In this document: positions 33,873 to 40,725 of the stretch, piece after piece | How positions within the stretch are numbered: position 1 is the stretch's first letter | Layout: the number at the start of each line of letters is the position of its first letter | NCBI GenBank assembly: GCA_031547595.1 | Contig: JAVBRU010000061.1 | Span: forward strand, 1-49,705 | Direction of reading: 5' to 3' | DNA from: JAVBRU01 sp031547595 | GTDB taxonomy: Bacteria > Bacillota > Clostridia > Christensenellales > Aristaeellaceae | DNA length: 49,705 nt | The notes under the pieces: model-generated | Told to the model about the DNA's origin: nothing | Databases searched by the model: none | The model's input: the letters and a program-made list of their open reading frames with translations, nothing else | Translations under genes and position numbers: made by a program

Positions 33873-34412
33873 CTACTCCACCACAGGTGCGCGGCGGATG
33901 CGCGGGTCGGTGAAGATGTCGGTCAGGTCGTTACTGCAGGTGCTGAACTCCGACACCACCGCGCCCTCCTCGCCGCCCTGGAACCAGTGCAGGGTGTCGG
34001 GCGTAAGGGTGTATTGCTCGCCGGGGAGCAGGACGATTTCGTGAAAGGCTGTGTAGTACGCTTCATCGCCTGCGGGCGGATTGGCGGCGCGGTTGTTGGT
34101 AGCTTCACCGCCCACATAGAGGTACACCTTGCCATAGCGGCAGCGGAAGGTCTCTTCCTTGCCGGGCACGCCATTGATGGTGGGGTGGATATGCTCGGGG
34201 CAGGTCTGGCCGGGGAAGAGCACAAGCTCCTTGGCACAGCAGCGTGCGGTGTTCACGTAGGTGACAAGCTCGAGGCCGGTACGCCCAAGGTCGCTTAGGC
34301 CAAAGTCGGCCACTTCGAAGTTCTGTTTCTCGGCATCGGTCAGCACGATGCCCGCCTTTTCAAAATAAATGAGGGCGGCGTCCCGGGCGGCTTCATAGGT
34401 TGCTCTATTCAT
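33873..34412 (-). CDS. D-lyxose ketol-isomerase-like cupin
   Basis: 179-residue metal-dependent sugar isomerase of the D-lyxose isomerase (DUF864) family, which interconverts D-lyxose and D-xylulose and often also D-mannose and D-fructose. The cupin metal-binding motif reads CPEHIHPTINGVPGKEETF (His, His and Glu ligands), with the last His in TPDTLHWFQGG. The family also has FRCRYGKVYLYVGG here. I chose the ATG at 34412, seven bases after AAGGAG, giving the normal family length; a longer in-frame opening would run into the divergent gene. It is divergent from the glycyl radical enzyme operon. Whether it serves that pathway or a side sugar is unknown. Confidence 0.85.
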   Translation of the reverse strand: MNRATYEAARDAALIYFEKAGIVLTDAEKQNFEVADFGLSDLGRTGLELVTYVNTARCCAKELVLFPGQTCPEHIHPTINGVPGKEETFRCRYGKVYLYVGGEATNNRAANPPAGDEAYYTAFHEIVLLPGEQYTLTPDTLHWFQGGEEGAVVSEFSTCSNDLTDIFTDPRIRRAPVVE

Positions 34413-34446
34413 GGCGATCTCCTTTTGATTCTTTGGTGATATTTGT

Positions 34447-34476
34447 ATCATAGCACACCTTTTGCGTGGCAGGCAA
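34447..34476 (-). promoter_or_regulatory. Promoter of the lyxose-isomerase-like gene
   Basis: Minus strand TTGCCT (34476-34471), an 18-base spacer, TATGAT (34452-34447), about 35 bases upstream of the start. The promoter for the divergent operon is not clear. Confidence 0.45.
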
Positions 34477-34525
34477 GAGGATTTTTTGCCCCACGGGGCG
34501 AAGCTTAATGGCGGAGGAATGACGT

Positions 34526-36715
34526 ATGCAAGCATTGGCATTTGAAAAAGAATTTACAGCGGTATACCGTGCTCATCAGGCGGCGCACCCCGCAGCGCGG
34601 GAGGCGAAGTGTCTGCGCGTGATCTACCCGCAGCTACTGCCGCCGATAGAGGCGAGCGACGCCTTTGCGGGGCGCGCGTTGATCATGGAGTGGAAAGGCG
34701 TGGGCTTTTCGCCGGACGTGACGCTGTTTAACCTGCCCCACGGCATGGGGTATTTTTACCGCGCCTCGGTGTTTGAAGACGCGATGAAAGCATCGCCCGA
34801 GGACGCGGACGAAATCCGCAATATGATGGCGTTCTGGGAGAAGGAAAACACCACGGCACATGTGAAGCGCGCTTTCACCGACCGTATCCGGCAAGCACTG
34901 CCCAGCGATTCCTTCGCCGGGGATGTGGGCATTGGCTTCCCGCTGTACCGCATGACGGGCAGCTATGAGAACTACGAAACACTGCTGTCGCTGGGCCTTG
35001 ACGGCCTGGTTTTGCAGATCGAGCAAAGCGCGGGCACGGACAAGGAATTCTTGAACGCGCTTGCGGATACCACGCGGCTGATTGGCGAATGTGCGCTGGT
35101 ATATGCCGCGCAGGCAAAGGCGCTGGGCAAATCATTGCTGGCGCGGGACCTTACATACATTGCACACCACAAGCCGGAGACGCTGCAGCAGGCCATTCAG
35201 CTGATGTGGCTGTACTCCTGCATGGCAGGCGTGATGGATTATGGTCGCATGGACGTGTATCTGGGCGATTATCTGCAAAATGATCTCGCCAACGGCACGT
35301 TGACCGAAAGCGAAGCACAGGAGATGATTTGCGGCCTGTGGCGCATGCTGGTGGCACGAAAGACCGTGTATCACGGCCGCGTGGTGCTGGGCGGCGTGGG
35401 GCGGCGCAATGTGGAAAACGCCGACAAGTTTGCGCTGATGGCGATGGAAGCTTCGCGCATTGTGCACGATATCGAGCCGCAGTTGACGCTGCGCCTGTAC
35501 GAGGGTATGAACCCCGCGCTGTACGAGAAAGCGCTGGACGTGATTGGCAGCGGCGCGACCTACCCCATGCTGTATAACGATGATGTGAACGTACCCTCAG
35601 TGGCAAACGCTTTCCGCGTGGATCCCGAAACCGCCAAGCAATACGTGCCCTTTGGCTGCGGCGAGTATATTATCGATCATAAAGGTTTCGGCTCACCCAA
35701 CGGCGTGATCAATATGCTGAAAGCCTTGGAAGCAACGCTGTTTGACGGGCAGGAACTGGTAAAAAACCAGCCGATGGGGCTGAAGCTTGGCAGCCTGACG
35801 GACTTTGACACCTTTGAGGATTTCTATGCCGCATACAAGCGCCAGGTCTCCCACGCGGTGGAAGTGCTGGCCGAAGCGGAGAAGATTATTTTGGACAAAA
35901 CCCACGAGCAGGCGCCGTTTTTGATGATGAGCCTCTTGTATGACGGCTGCATTGAAAAAGGGCTTTCGTACCTGGGCGGCGGCATTGATTATCTGGGCGC
36001 GACACTGGAATCCTATGGCAATATCAATACCGTAGACAGCCTGCAGGCCATCAAAGAAGCCGTGTTCAATAAAAAGCTGATCGCGAAGGCAACGCTGCTG
36101 GACGCCCTGAAAAGCGATTTTGCGGGCTACGAGAAAGAGCGCGAAATTCTGCTGGCCTGCAAGAAATACGGCAATGACGATGCCGAGGTGGATGGCCTGG
36201 CACGGGATTTGCACGATTTTGAAGCGCGGCTGATCCGCAACCAGGCACAGCGTGTGGGGCTGCACAGCTTCCTGATGGTGGTGATCAATAACTCCGCCAA
36301 TACCTACCTGGGCCGCTGGACAGGCGCGTCTGCCGATGGGCGCAAGGCTTTGACCTTCATGGCCAACGCCAACAACCCCGTCAGCGGCATGGACCAAAAG
36401 GGTGTCACCGCCATGCTGAACTCGCTTTTGCATTTCCCACCCGAAAACCACGCAGGCGCGGTGCAAAATATCAAGTTTGATAAGCAACTATTCGAAAAAG
36501 CGCGCGATAAAATCAGCACCCTTTTGAAGCAGTACTTCAAAAAAGGCGGCACCCAGGCCATGATCACCGTGATTGGCCGGGGCGAGCTGGAGGACGCGCT
36601 GATCCATCCCGAGCGCCACCGCAACCTGCTGGTGCGCGTCGGCGGCTTTAGTGCACGCTTTGTCGAGCTTGAAAAAGATGTGCAACAGGAAGTGCTGACC
36701 AGAACGATGCACTGA
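34526..36715 (+). CDS. Glycyl radical enzyme of unknown substrate
   Basis: 729-residue member of the pyruvate-formate-lyase-like superfamily. The C-terminal glycyl radical motif is RVGGFSARF (radical Gly707) and the catalytic Cys lies in FGCGEY (Cys378, with Glu380). The single Cys followed by x-Glu is the pattern of dehydratases and C-X lyases, not of pyruvate formate-lyase, which has adjacent cysteines. Typical flanking signatures are kept: LLSLGLDGLVLQIEQ, VVLGGVGRRN and TYPMLYNDDVNVPS. The segment before LLSLGL reads RMTGSYENYE, lacking the His and Asp often seen there. The ATG at 34526 follows GGAGG by eight bases. The activase and allose-type genes follow. The reaction is probably radical chemistry on a sugar or polyol, but this is inference. 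Confidence 0.88.
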   Translation: MQALAFEKEFTAVYRAHQAAHPAAREAKCLRVIYPQLLPPIEASDAFAGRALIMEWKGVGFSPDVTLFNLPHGMGYFYRASVFEDAMKASPEDADEIRNMMAFWEKENTTAHVKRAFTDRIRQALPSDSFAGDVGIGFPLYRMTGSYENYETLLSLGLDGLVLQIEQSAGTDKEFLNALADTTRLIGECALVYAAQAKALGKSLLARDLTYIAHHKPETLQQAIQLMWLYSCMAGVMDYGRMDVYLGDYLQNDLANGTLTESEAQEMICGLWRMLVARKTVYHGRVVLGGVGRRNVENADKFALMAMEASRIVHDIEPQLTLRLYEGMNPALYEKALDVIGSGATYPMLYNDDVNVPSVANAFRVDPETAKQYVPFGCGEYIIDHKGFGSPNGVINMLKALEATLFDGQELVKNQPMGLKLGSLTDFDTFEDFYAAYKRQVSHAVEVLAEAEKIILDKTHEQAPFLMMSLLYDGCIEKGLSYLGGGIDYLGATLESYGNINTVDSLQAIKEAVFNKKLIAKATLLDALKSDFAGYEKEREILLACKKYGNDDAEVDGLARDLHDFEARLIRNQAQRVGLHSFLMVVINNSANTYLGRWTGASADGRKALTFMANANNPVSGMDQKGVTAMLNSLLHFPPENHAGAVQNIKFDKQLFEKARDKISTLLKQYFKKGGTQAMITVIGRGELEDALIHPERHRNLLVRVGGFSARFVELEKDVQQEVLTRTMH

Positions 36716-36720
36716 GGGGA

Positions 36721-36785
36721 CGAAGGAACGCTGAGGGCTCCTCGCCCTCAGACTCCCCGGCAGGAGATTTCATCTCCTGCACCTC
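36721..36785 (+). repeat. Composite double-hairpin repeat, copy 4
   Basis: CGAAGGAACGCTGAGGGCTC then CTCGCCCTCAGACTCCCC, followed by GCAGGAGATTTCATCTCCTG and CACCTC. It lies between the glycyl radical enzyme and its activase and may lower activase expression. The first hairpin carries paired changes relative to copy 2. Confidence 0.75.
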
Positions 36786-36800
36786 GGTAGGGGAAGATAT

Positions 36801-37550
36801 ATGATGGGTATTATCACACAAGTTCAGCGATTTTCGGTGTTTGATGGGCCAGGTATTCGCACGGCGGTGTTCCTGAAGGGGTGTCCGCTGCGGTGCAGGT
36901 GGTGCCACAATCCGGAATGCCTGAGCATGGAAATTCAGGAGCATGTCAAACCATCTCTCGCAGGGCAGACCACGACCGTGGCGCAAGTGATGGAAGAGGT
37001 ATTGCGGGACAAAGCGTATTATGATGCTGACGGCGGGCTGACCATCACGGGCGGCGAACCGCTGATGCAGGCGGATTTTTCCGCCGCGCTACTCAATGCC
37101 GCAAAAATGGAGGGCATCCACACATGCGTGGAAACCTGCGGCGCGGGGGATCTTTCGCCTTTACTCGCGGATACTGACCTGTTTTTGTGGGACTACAAGG
37201 CCACGGGCGAGGAGACGCACCTCCTGCTGACAGGCTTTCCGCAAGCGCCCATATTGCGCAATCTGAAACGCGTGCTTTCCGCAAACAAGCGGGTGATTTT
37301 GCGCTGCCCCATTGTGCCCACACAGAACGACACGCCAGAGCATTTTGCAGGCATCCAGGCGGTTTTGCTCAAGCATCCGCAGATAGAGCGCTGCGAGCTG
37401 ATGGCATATCACAACCTGGGCAGCGGAAAGTACAAGGCGCTGGGCTTATCCTATGCGCTGGACGGGCTGCCCAATATGACCGAAGAACAAAAGACAGCCG
37501 CGCTGCAGGCAGTGCAAAACGGCATTTCACAGCAAGTGATCTGGGGGTAG
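36801..37550 (+). CDS. Radical-SAM glycyl-radical-enzyme activase
   Basis: 249-residue activating enzyme that uses a 4Fe-4S cluster and S-adenosylmethionine to abstract a hydrogen from the partner's glycine. The cluster motif is KGCPLRCRWCHNPE (CxxxCxxC) preceded by VFDGPGIRTAVFL, the activase hallmark. GGLTITGGEPLMQ is the SAM-binding GGE motif. There is no extra ferredoxin-like cysteine cluster insertion, so it is of the short PflA-like type. The start at 36801 (ATGATG) follows AGGGGAAG. It lies 85 bases after the glycyl radical enzyme and three bases before the kinase gene. Confidence 0.92.
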   Translation: MMGIITQVQRFSVFDGPGIRTAVFLKGCPLRCRWCHNPECLSMEIQEHVKPSLAGQTTTVAQVMEEVLRDKAYYDADGGLTITGGEPLMQADFSAALLNAAKMEGIHTCVETCGAGDLSPLLADTDLFLWDYKATGEETHLLLTGFPQAPILRNLKRVLSANKRVILRCPIVPTQNDTPEHFAGIQAVLLKHPQIERCELMAYHNLGSGKYKALGLSYALDGLPNMTEEQKTAALQAVQNGISQQVIWG

Positions 37551-37553
37551 GGC

Positions 37554-38438
37554 ATGGAAAGATTGGTACTGGGCCTGGATATTGGCGGCACGCACACCCG
37601 CATGGGGCTGGTGACAGAGGCGGGCGAGCTGACGGGCTTTCAAATCCTCAAAACCAAAGCGCTGGCCGAAAAAGGCTTCTTGGATGCATTGGCAGAGGAA
37701 ATTCTGGCGTTTATCAGGGCGCAGGGCGCTGCACCGCTGCGTGTGAGTATGGGCTTCCCCTCCGCCATCGACAAGGCGTGCCGCACGCTGCTGAACACGC
37801 CTAACATCCCCGGGCTAAACAACATTGCCATCGTGGATGAGATGGAAAGCCGTCTCGGACTGCCCGTTTGCGTCAGCCGCGATGTGATTATGCTGTACCA
37901 ATATGACAAGCTGCGCTATGCGCTGCCGCAAGAGGGTGTGGTGCTGGGCGTCTATGTGGGCACAGGCATAGGCAATGTGATCGAAATTGATGGCAGCATT
38001 TTGCCCGGCCGCCACGGCATCGCGGCGGAGCTGGGGCATATCCCGGTGTGGGACAAGCACGATTTGTGCGGGTGCGGCGTACGCGGCTGCGCAGAAATGT
38101 ACGCCGGCGGCATGGCGCTGGCAAAGCTGCGGGAGCAATATTTTCCCGAAACAACGATGGAAGAGCTGTTTGCGCGGCATGCCGATAGCGAAGCGGTGTT
38201 GCAATATTTATCCATGCTTACTTTACCCATCGCTACAGAAATTACGATCCTCGACCCCGAAGCCGTGGTGCTGGGCGGCGGCGTACTGTATATGCAGGGT
38301 TTCCCGCGGGAGCGGTTTGAAACGCTGCTGAAACAGCGGCTTCGCGTCACCGTCGCGCAGGATTTGCGGCTGATTTACTCCTTGCCCGCGCAGCAAAACG
38401 GTGTGATTGGCGCGGGGCTGTACGGGTTTGCCAGATAG
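37554..38438 (+). CDS. alsK: ROK-family sugar kinase, D-allose kinase-like
   Basis: 294-residue ATP-dependent kinase. The ROK features are LGLDIGGTHTR (phosphate loop), VYVGTGIGN and ELGHIPVWDKHDLCGCG with its zinc-binding His and Cys residues (CGCGVRGC). It matches my recollection of E. coli AlsK better than glucokinases, through SMGFPSAIDKACRTL, NTPNIPG, SRDVIMLYQYD and DPEAVVLGGGV. AlsK makes D-allose 6-phosphate. Genes for an allose-6-P isomerase type and an allulose-6-P epimerase type follow, supporting this call. The start is three bases after the activase stop. A relaxed hexose kinase remains possible. Confidence 0.75.
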   Translation: MERLVLGLDIGGTHTRMGLVTEAGELTGFQILKTKALAEKGFLDALAEEILAFIRAQGAAPLRVSMGFPSAIDKACRTLLNTPNIPGLNNIAIVDEMESRLGLPVCVSRDVIMLYQYDKLRYALPQEGVVLGVYVGTGIGNVIEIDGSILPGRHGIAAELGHIPVWDKHDLCGCGVRGCAEMYAGGMALAKLREQYFPETTMEELFARHADSEAVLQYLSMLTLPIATEITILDPEAVVLGGGVLYMQGFPRERFETLLKQRLRVTVAQDLRLIYSLPAQQNGVIGAGLYGFAR

Positions 38439-38448
38439 GAGGACGACC

Positions 38449-39432
38449 ATGCCCAAAACCATTTTGAAGCAGGACGGCACAGCCTTTGCCGTCACCGATT
38501 GCCACATGCACACCCTGGAGCACGCGCCGCAGCTGCTGCCTGAGATCGCACAGCATTTTGGCTTTTCCAAGTACTGTGCGCTGGGTTGCCCCGCCTTTGC
38601 CGGAGACCAAAACAACGGGGAAGCGCTGGCCGCCAAGCGTGCCGACCCTGCCCATGTGTACGCCTTTGGCGGCATGGTGTATGGCGAAGGGCAGCGCACG
38701 CCTGCCGCGCACCGCGCGCAGGTGCAGGCGCTGATTGACGGCGGCTTTGACGGCCTCAAAATCGTGGAAAGCAAGCCGAACTACGCCAAAGCATTGTCTC
38801 TTGCGATGGACAGTGAGGAGCTGGACGCCGCGTTTGCGCTTTGCGAAGAGACGGGTTTCCCCATCCTCTGGCATGTGGGCGATCCGGCCACCTTCTGGGA
38901 TGCAAAGCTCGCGCCGAAGTTTGCGGTGGATCATGGCTGGTGCTATCTGGACGACAGCTTTTTCACCTTGCCGCAGCTGTTTGAGCAGGTGGAAAACGTG
39001 CTGAAAAAGCACCCGCGCCTGCGTGTTTGCTTTGCGCACTTTTACTTTGTCAGCGATGACATGGCGCACGCGCGCCACATGCTGGATACCTATCCCGGCG
39101 TGCGTTTTGACCTCACCCCGGGCAGCGAGATGTTTGGCAACTTCCTGAAGGGCAGCGCCGCCTGGCGCGCATTCTTTGTGGAATACCAGGATCGGCTGCT
39201 GTTTGGTACGGATTTTTACGATCAGGCAGGGGAAATGCCGCTGTTTGAAGAAATCTATAACTTGTCTGTCGGTACGCTGACCACCCATGGTGCTTTTGCG
39301 CAGTGGGACATGGCGGGCGAGGGGCTTGCCTTGCCCGATGCCGTGCTTGAAAGGATTTTTGAAAAGAACTTTGATGCCTTTGCGGGGGCAACGCCCCGCG
39401 CCATCCCCACACTGCAGGAGGAAATGAAATGA
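38449..39432 (+). CDS. Metal-dependent amidohydrolase (COG2159 type)
   Basis: 327-residue TIM-barrel hydrolase. Metal and catalytic residues look complete: TDCHMHTLE (HxH), GLKIVES (Lys region), ILWHVGD (His), CFAHFYF (His) and FGTDFYD (final Asp). COG2159-type members include decarboxylases and lactonases, so hydrolysis of a lactone or C-C chemistry on an acid is as likely as amide hydrolysis. The ATG at 38449 follows GGAGG by six bases. It is flanked by allose-type genes and overlaps the next gene by four bases (ATGA), so it probably belongs to the same pathway. Its role there is unknown and has no counterpart in the E. coli allose operon. Confidence 0.8.
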   Translation: MPKTILKQDGTAFAVTDCHMHTLEHAPQLLPEIAQHFGFSKYCALGCPAFAGDQNNGEALAAKRADPAHVYAFGGMVYGEGQRTPAAHRAQVQALIDGGFDGLKIVESKPNYAKALSLAMDSEELDAAFALCEETGFPILWHVGDPATFWDAKLAPKFAVDHGWCYLDDSFFTLPQLFEQVENVLKKHPRLRVCFAHFYFVSDDMAHARHMLDTYPGVRFDLTPGSEMFGNFLKGSAAWRAFFVEYQDRLLFGTDFYDQAGEMPLFEEIYNLSVGTLTTHGAFAQWDMAGEGLALPDAVLERIFEKNFDAFAGATPRAIPTLQEEMK

Positions 39433-39887
39433 ACATCGCCATCGGTTCGGATCATGTCGGATACCCCTTGAAGCTGAAAGTGATCGAGCACCTGGCCGCC
39501 CTCGGCCATACCGCCGTGGATGTCGGCCACGACAACGAAGAGCGCTGCGATTACCCCGTCTACGGCGAGCGCGTGGCACATGCAGTTGTGACGCACCAGT
39601 GCGACCTGGGCATTCTGATCTGCGGTACAGGCATTGGCATTTCGCTGGCGGCCAATAAGGTGCACGGCATCCGCTGCGCCGTATGCTCCGAAAGCTACAG
39701 CGCAATGATGGCGCGCTCTCACAACGATGCCAACATCATTGCCTTTGGTGCGCGCGTAGTGGGGCTGGATGTGGCGCTGCAAATTGTGGACACCTTCCTG
39801 ACCACCGCTTTTGAGGGCGGCCGCCACCAGCGCCGCGTGGATATGCTGGCACAGATAGAAGAAAAAGGCACGGGGGACGCGCTATGA
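39429..39887 (+). CDS. rpiB: RpiB/AlsI-type sugar-phosphate isomerase
   Basis: 152-residue isomerase of the RpiB/LacAB family. Active-site elements are IAIGSDHVGY at the N-terminus, DVGHDNEERCDYP, and ICGTGIGISLAANK with the catalytic Cys. RpiB converts ribose 5-P to ribulose 5-P and, in E. coli, also allose 6-P to allulose 6-P (AlsI role). Placement between an AlsK-like kinase and an AlsE-like epimerase favours the allose role. It overlaps both neighbours by four bases, so expression is coupled. Confidence 0.9.
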   Translation: MNIAIGSDHVGYPLKLKVIEHLAALGHTAVDVGHDNEERCDYPVYGERVAHAVVTHQCDLGILICGTGIGISLAANKVHGIRCAVCSESYSAMMARSHNDANIIAFGARVVGLDVALQIVDTFLTTAFEGGRHQRRVDMLAQIEEKGTGDAL

Positions 39888-40552
39888 AGAGCATGATTTC
39901 CGCCTCCATCATGTGTGCGGATGCGCTGGACATGGGTAAGGATTTGCGTGCGCTTGCGCAGCAGGGCGTGGAATACTGCCACTGCGATGTGATGGACGGG
40001 CATTTTGTGCCCAACCTCATGCTCTCCGCCCCCACCATCTCCGCGCTGAAAAAAGCGAACCTCATGCCGCTGGACATCCATCTGATGGTGGATAACCCGG
40101 GCGAGGTCATTCCCTGGCTGGCCTTTGGCGAGGGCGACATCGTGGCGGTGCATGCCGAGAGCACGCCGCACCTGCAAAGGGTGCTGGCGCTGATTGCGGC
40201 AAAGGGCGCGACGCCCGCGCTGGCACTCAACCCCGCCACCCCTTTGTGCATGGCGCAGCACGTGCTGCCGGATATCGGCATGCTGCTGATCATGACGGTC
40301 AACCCCGGCTTCGCAGGGCAAAAGCTGGTGCCCCAAACGCTGCAAAAGATCACGCAGGCACGCCGCATGCTGGACGATGCGGGCTATGCCAACATGCCCA
40401 TCGAAGTGGACGGAAACTGCAGCTTTGAAAATATTCCCTTGATGCAGGACGCGGGCGCGAACATCTTTGTGGTGGGCAGCTCCAGCGTGTTCGACCCGCG
40501 TCTCGGCGTAGAAAAAGGGGTGCAGATGGTGCGGCAAATATTGCACGACTAA
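39884..40552 (+). CDS. alsE: AlsE-type D-allulose-6-phosphate 3-epimerase
   Basis: 222-residue TIM-barrel epimerase. It shares HCDVMDGHFVPNL, LDIHLMVDNPG and MTVNPGFAGQ with ribulose-phosphate epimerases. The phosphate-side motif is EVDGNC, like EVDGSC of AlsE and unlike EVDGG of Rpe. This favours conversion of allulose 6-P to fructose 6-P. It starts within the rpiB stop (ATGA overlap) and is the last gene of the operon before a terminator. Some pentose activity cannot be excluded. Confidence 0.78.
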   Translation: MKSMISASIMCADALDMGKDLRALAQQGVEYCHCDVMDGHFVPNLMLSAPTISALKKANLMPLDIHLMVDNPGEVIPWLAFGEGDIVAVHAESTPHLQRVLALIAAKGATPALALNPATPLCMAQHVLPDIGMLLIMTVNPGFAGQKLVPQTLQKITQARRMLDDAGYANMPIEVDGNCSFENIPLMQDAGANIFVVGSSSVFDPRLGVEKGVQMVRQILHD

Positions 40553-40591
40553 TATGGCAAACGATCAGTTTTTATGATGTTTTCTTCCATC

Positions 40592-40619
40592 AAATTGCGA
40601 TTTTTGTCGCAATTTTTTT
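40592..40619 (+). terminator. Terminator of the GRE-allose operon
   Basis: AAATTGCGA pairs with TCGCAATTT around a short T-rich loop and is followed by a run of Ts. It lies about 40 bases after the alsE stop. Confidence 0.75.
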
Positions 40620-40639
40620 ATGTATACACATCTTGGTGG

Positions 40640-40668
40640 TTGCATAAACACATGCCGTGTGCTATGCT
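40640..40668 (+). promoter_or_regulatory. Promoter of the sugar-binding protein gene
   Basis: TTGCAT at 40640-40645, a 17-base spacer containing a CACATGCCGTGTG dyad, and TATGCT at 40663-40668. The dyad could be an operator. Confidence 0.5.
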
Positions 40669-40725
40669 TTTCCCCGTGAAAGACAGCGAAAGTCTTCGCA
40701 TATGATTTGAGGAGGGAATAGTATC

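Noticed and set aside
34526..36715. Pyruvate formate-lyase
   Set aside because: The active site has a single Cys followed by Gly-Glu rather than adjacent cysteines, and the neighbours are sugar genes.
39884..40552. Ordinary ribulose-5-phosphate 3-epimerase (Rpe)
   Set aside because: The EVDGNC motif and the alsK/rpiB context fit AlsE better than Rpe, which has EVDGG. Dual activity remains possible.
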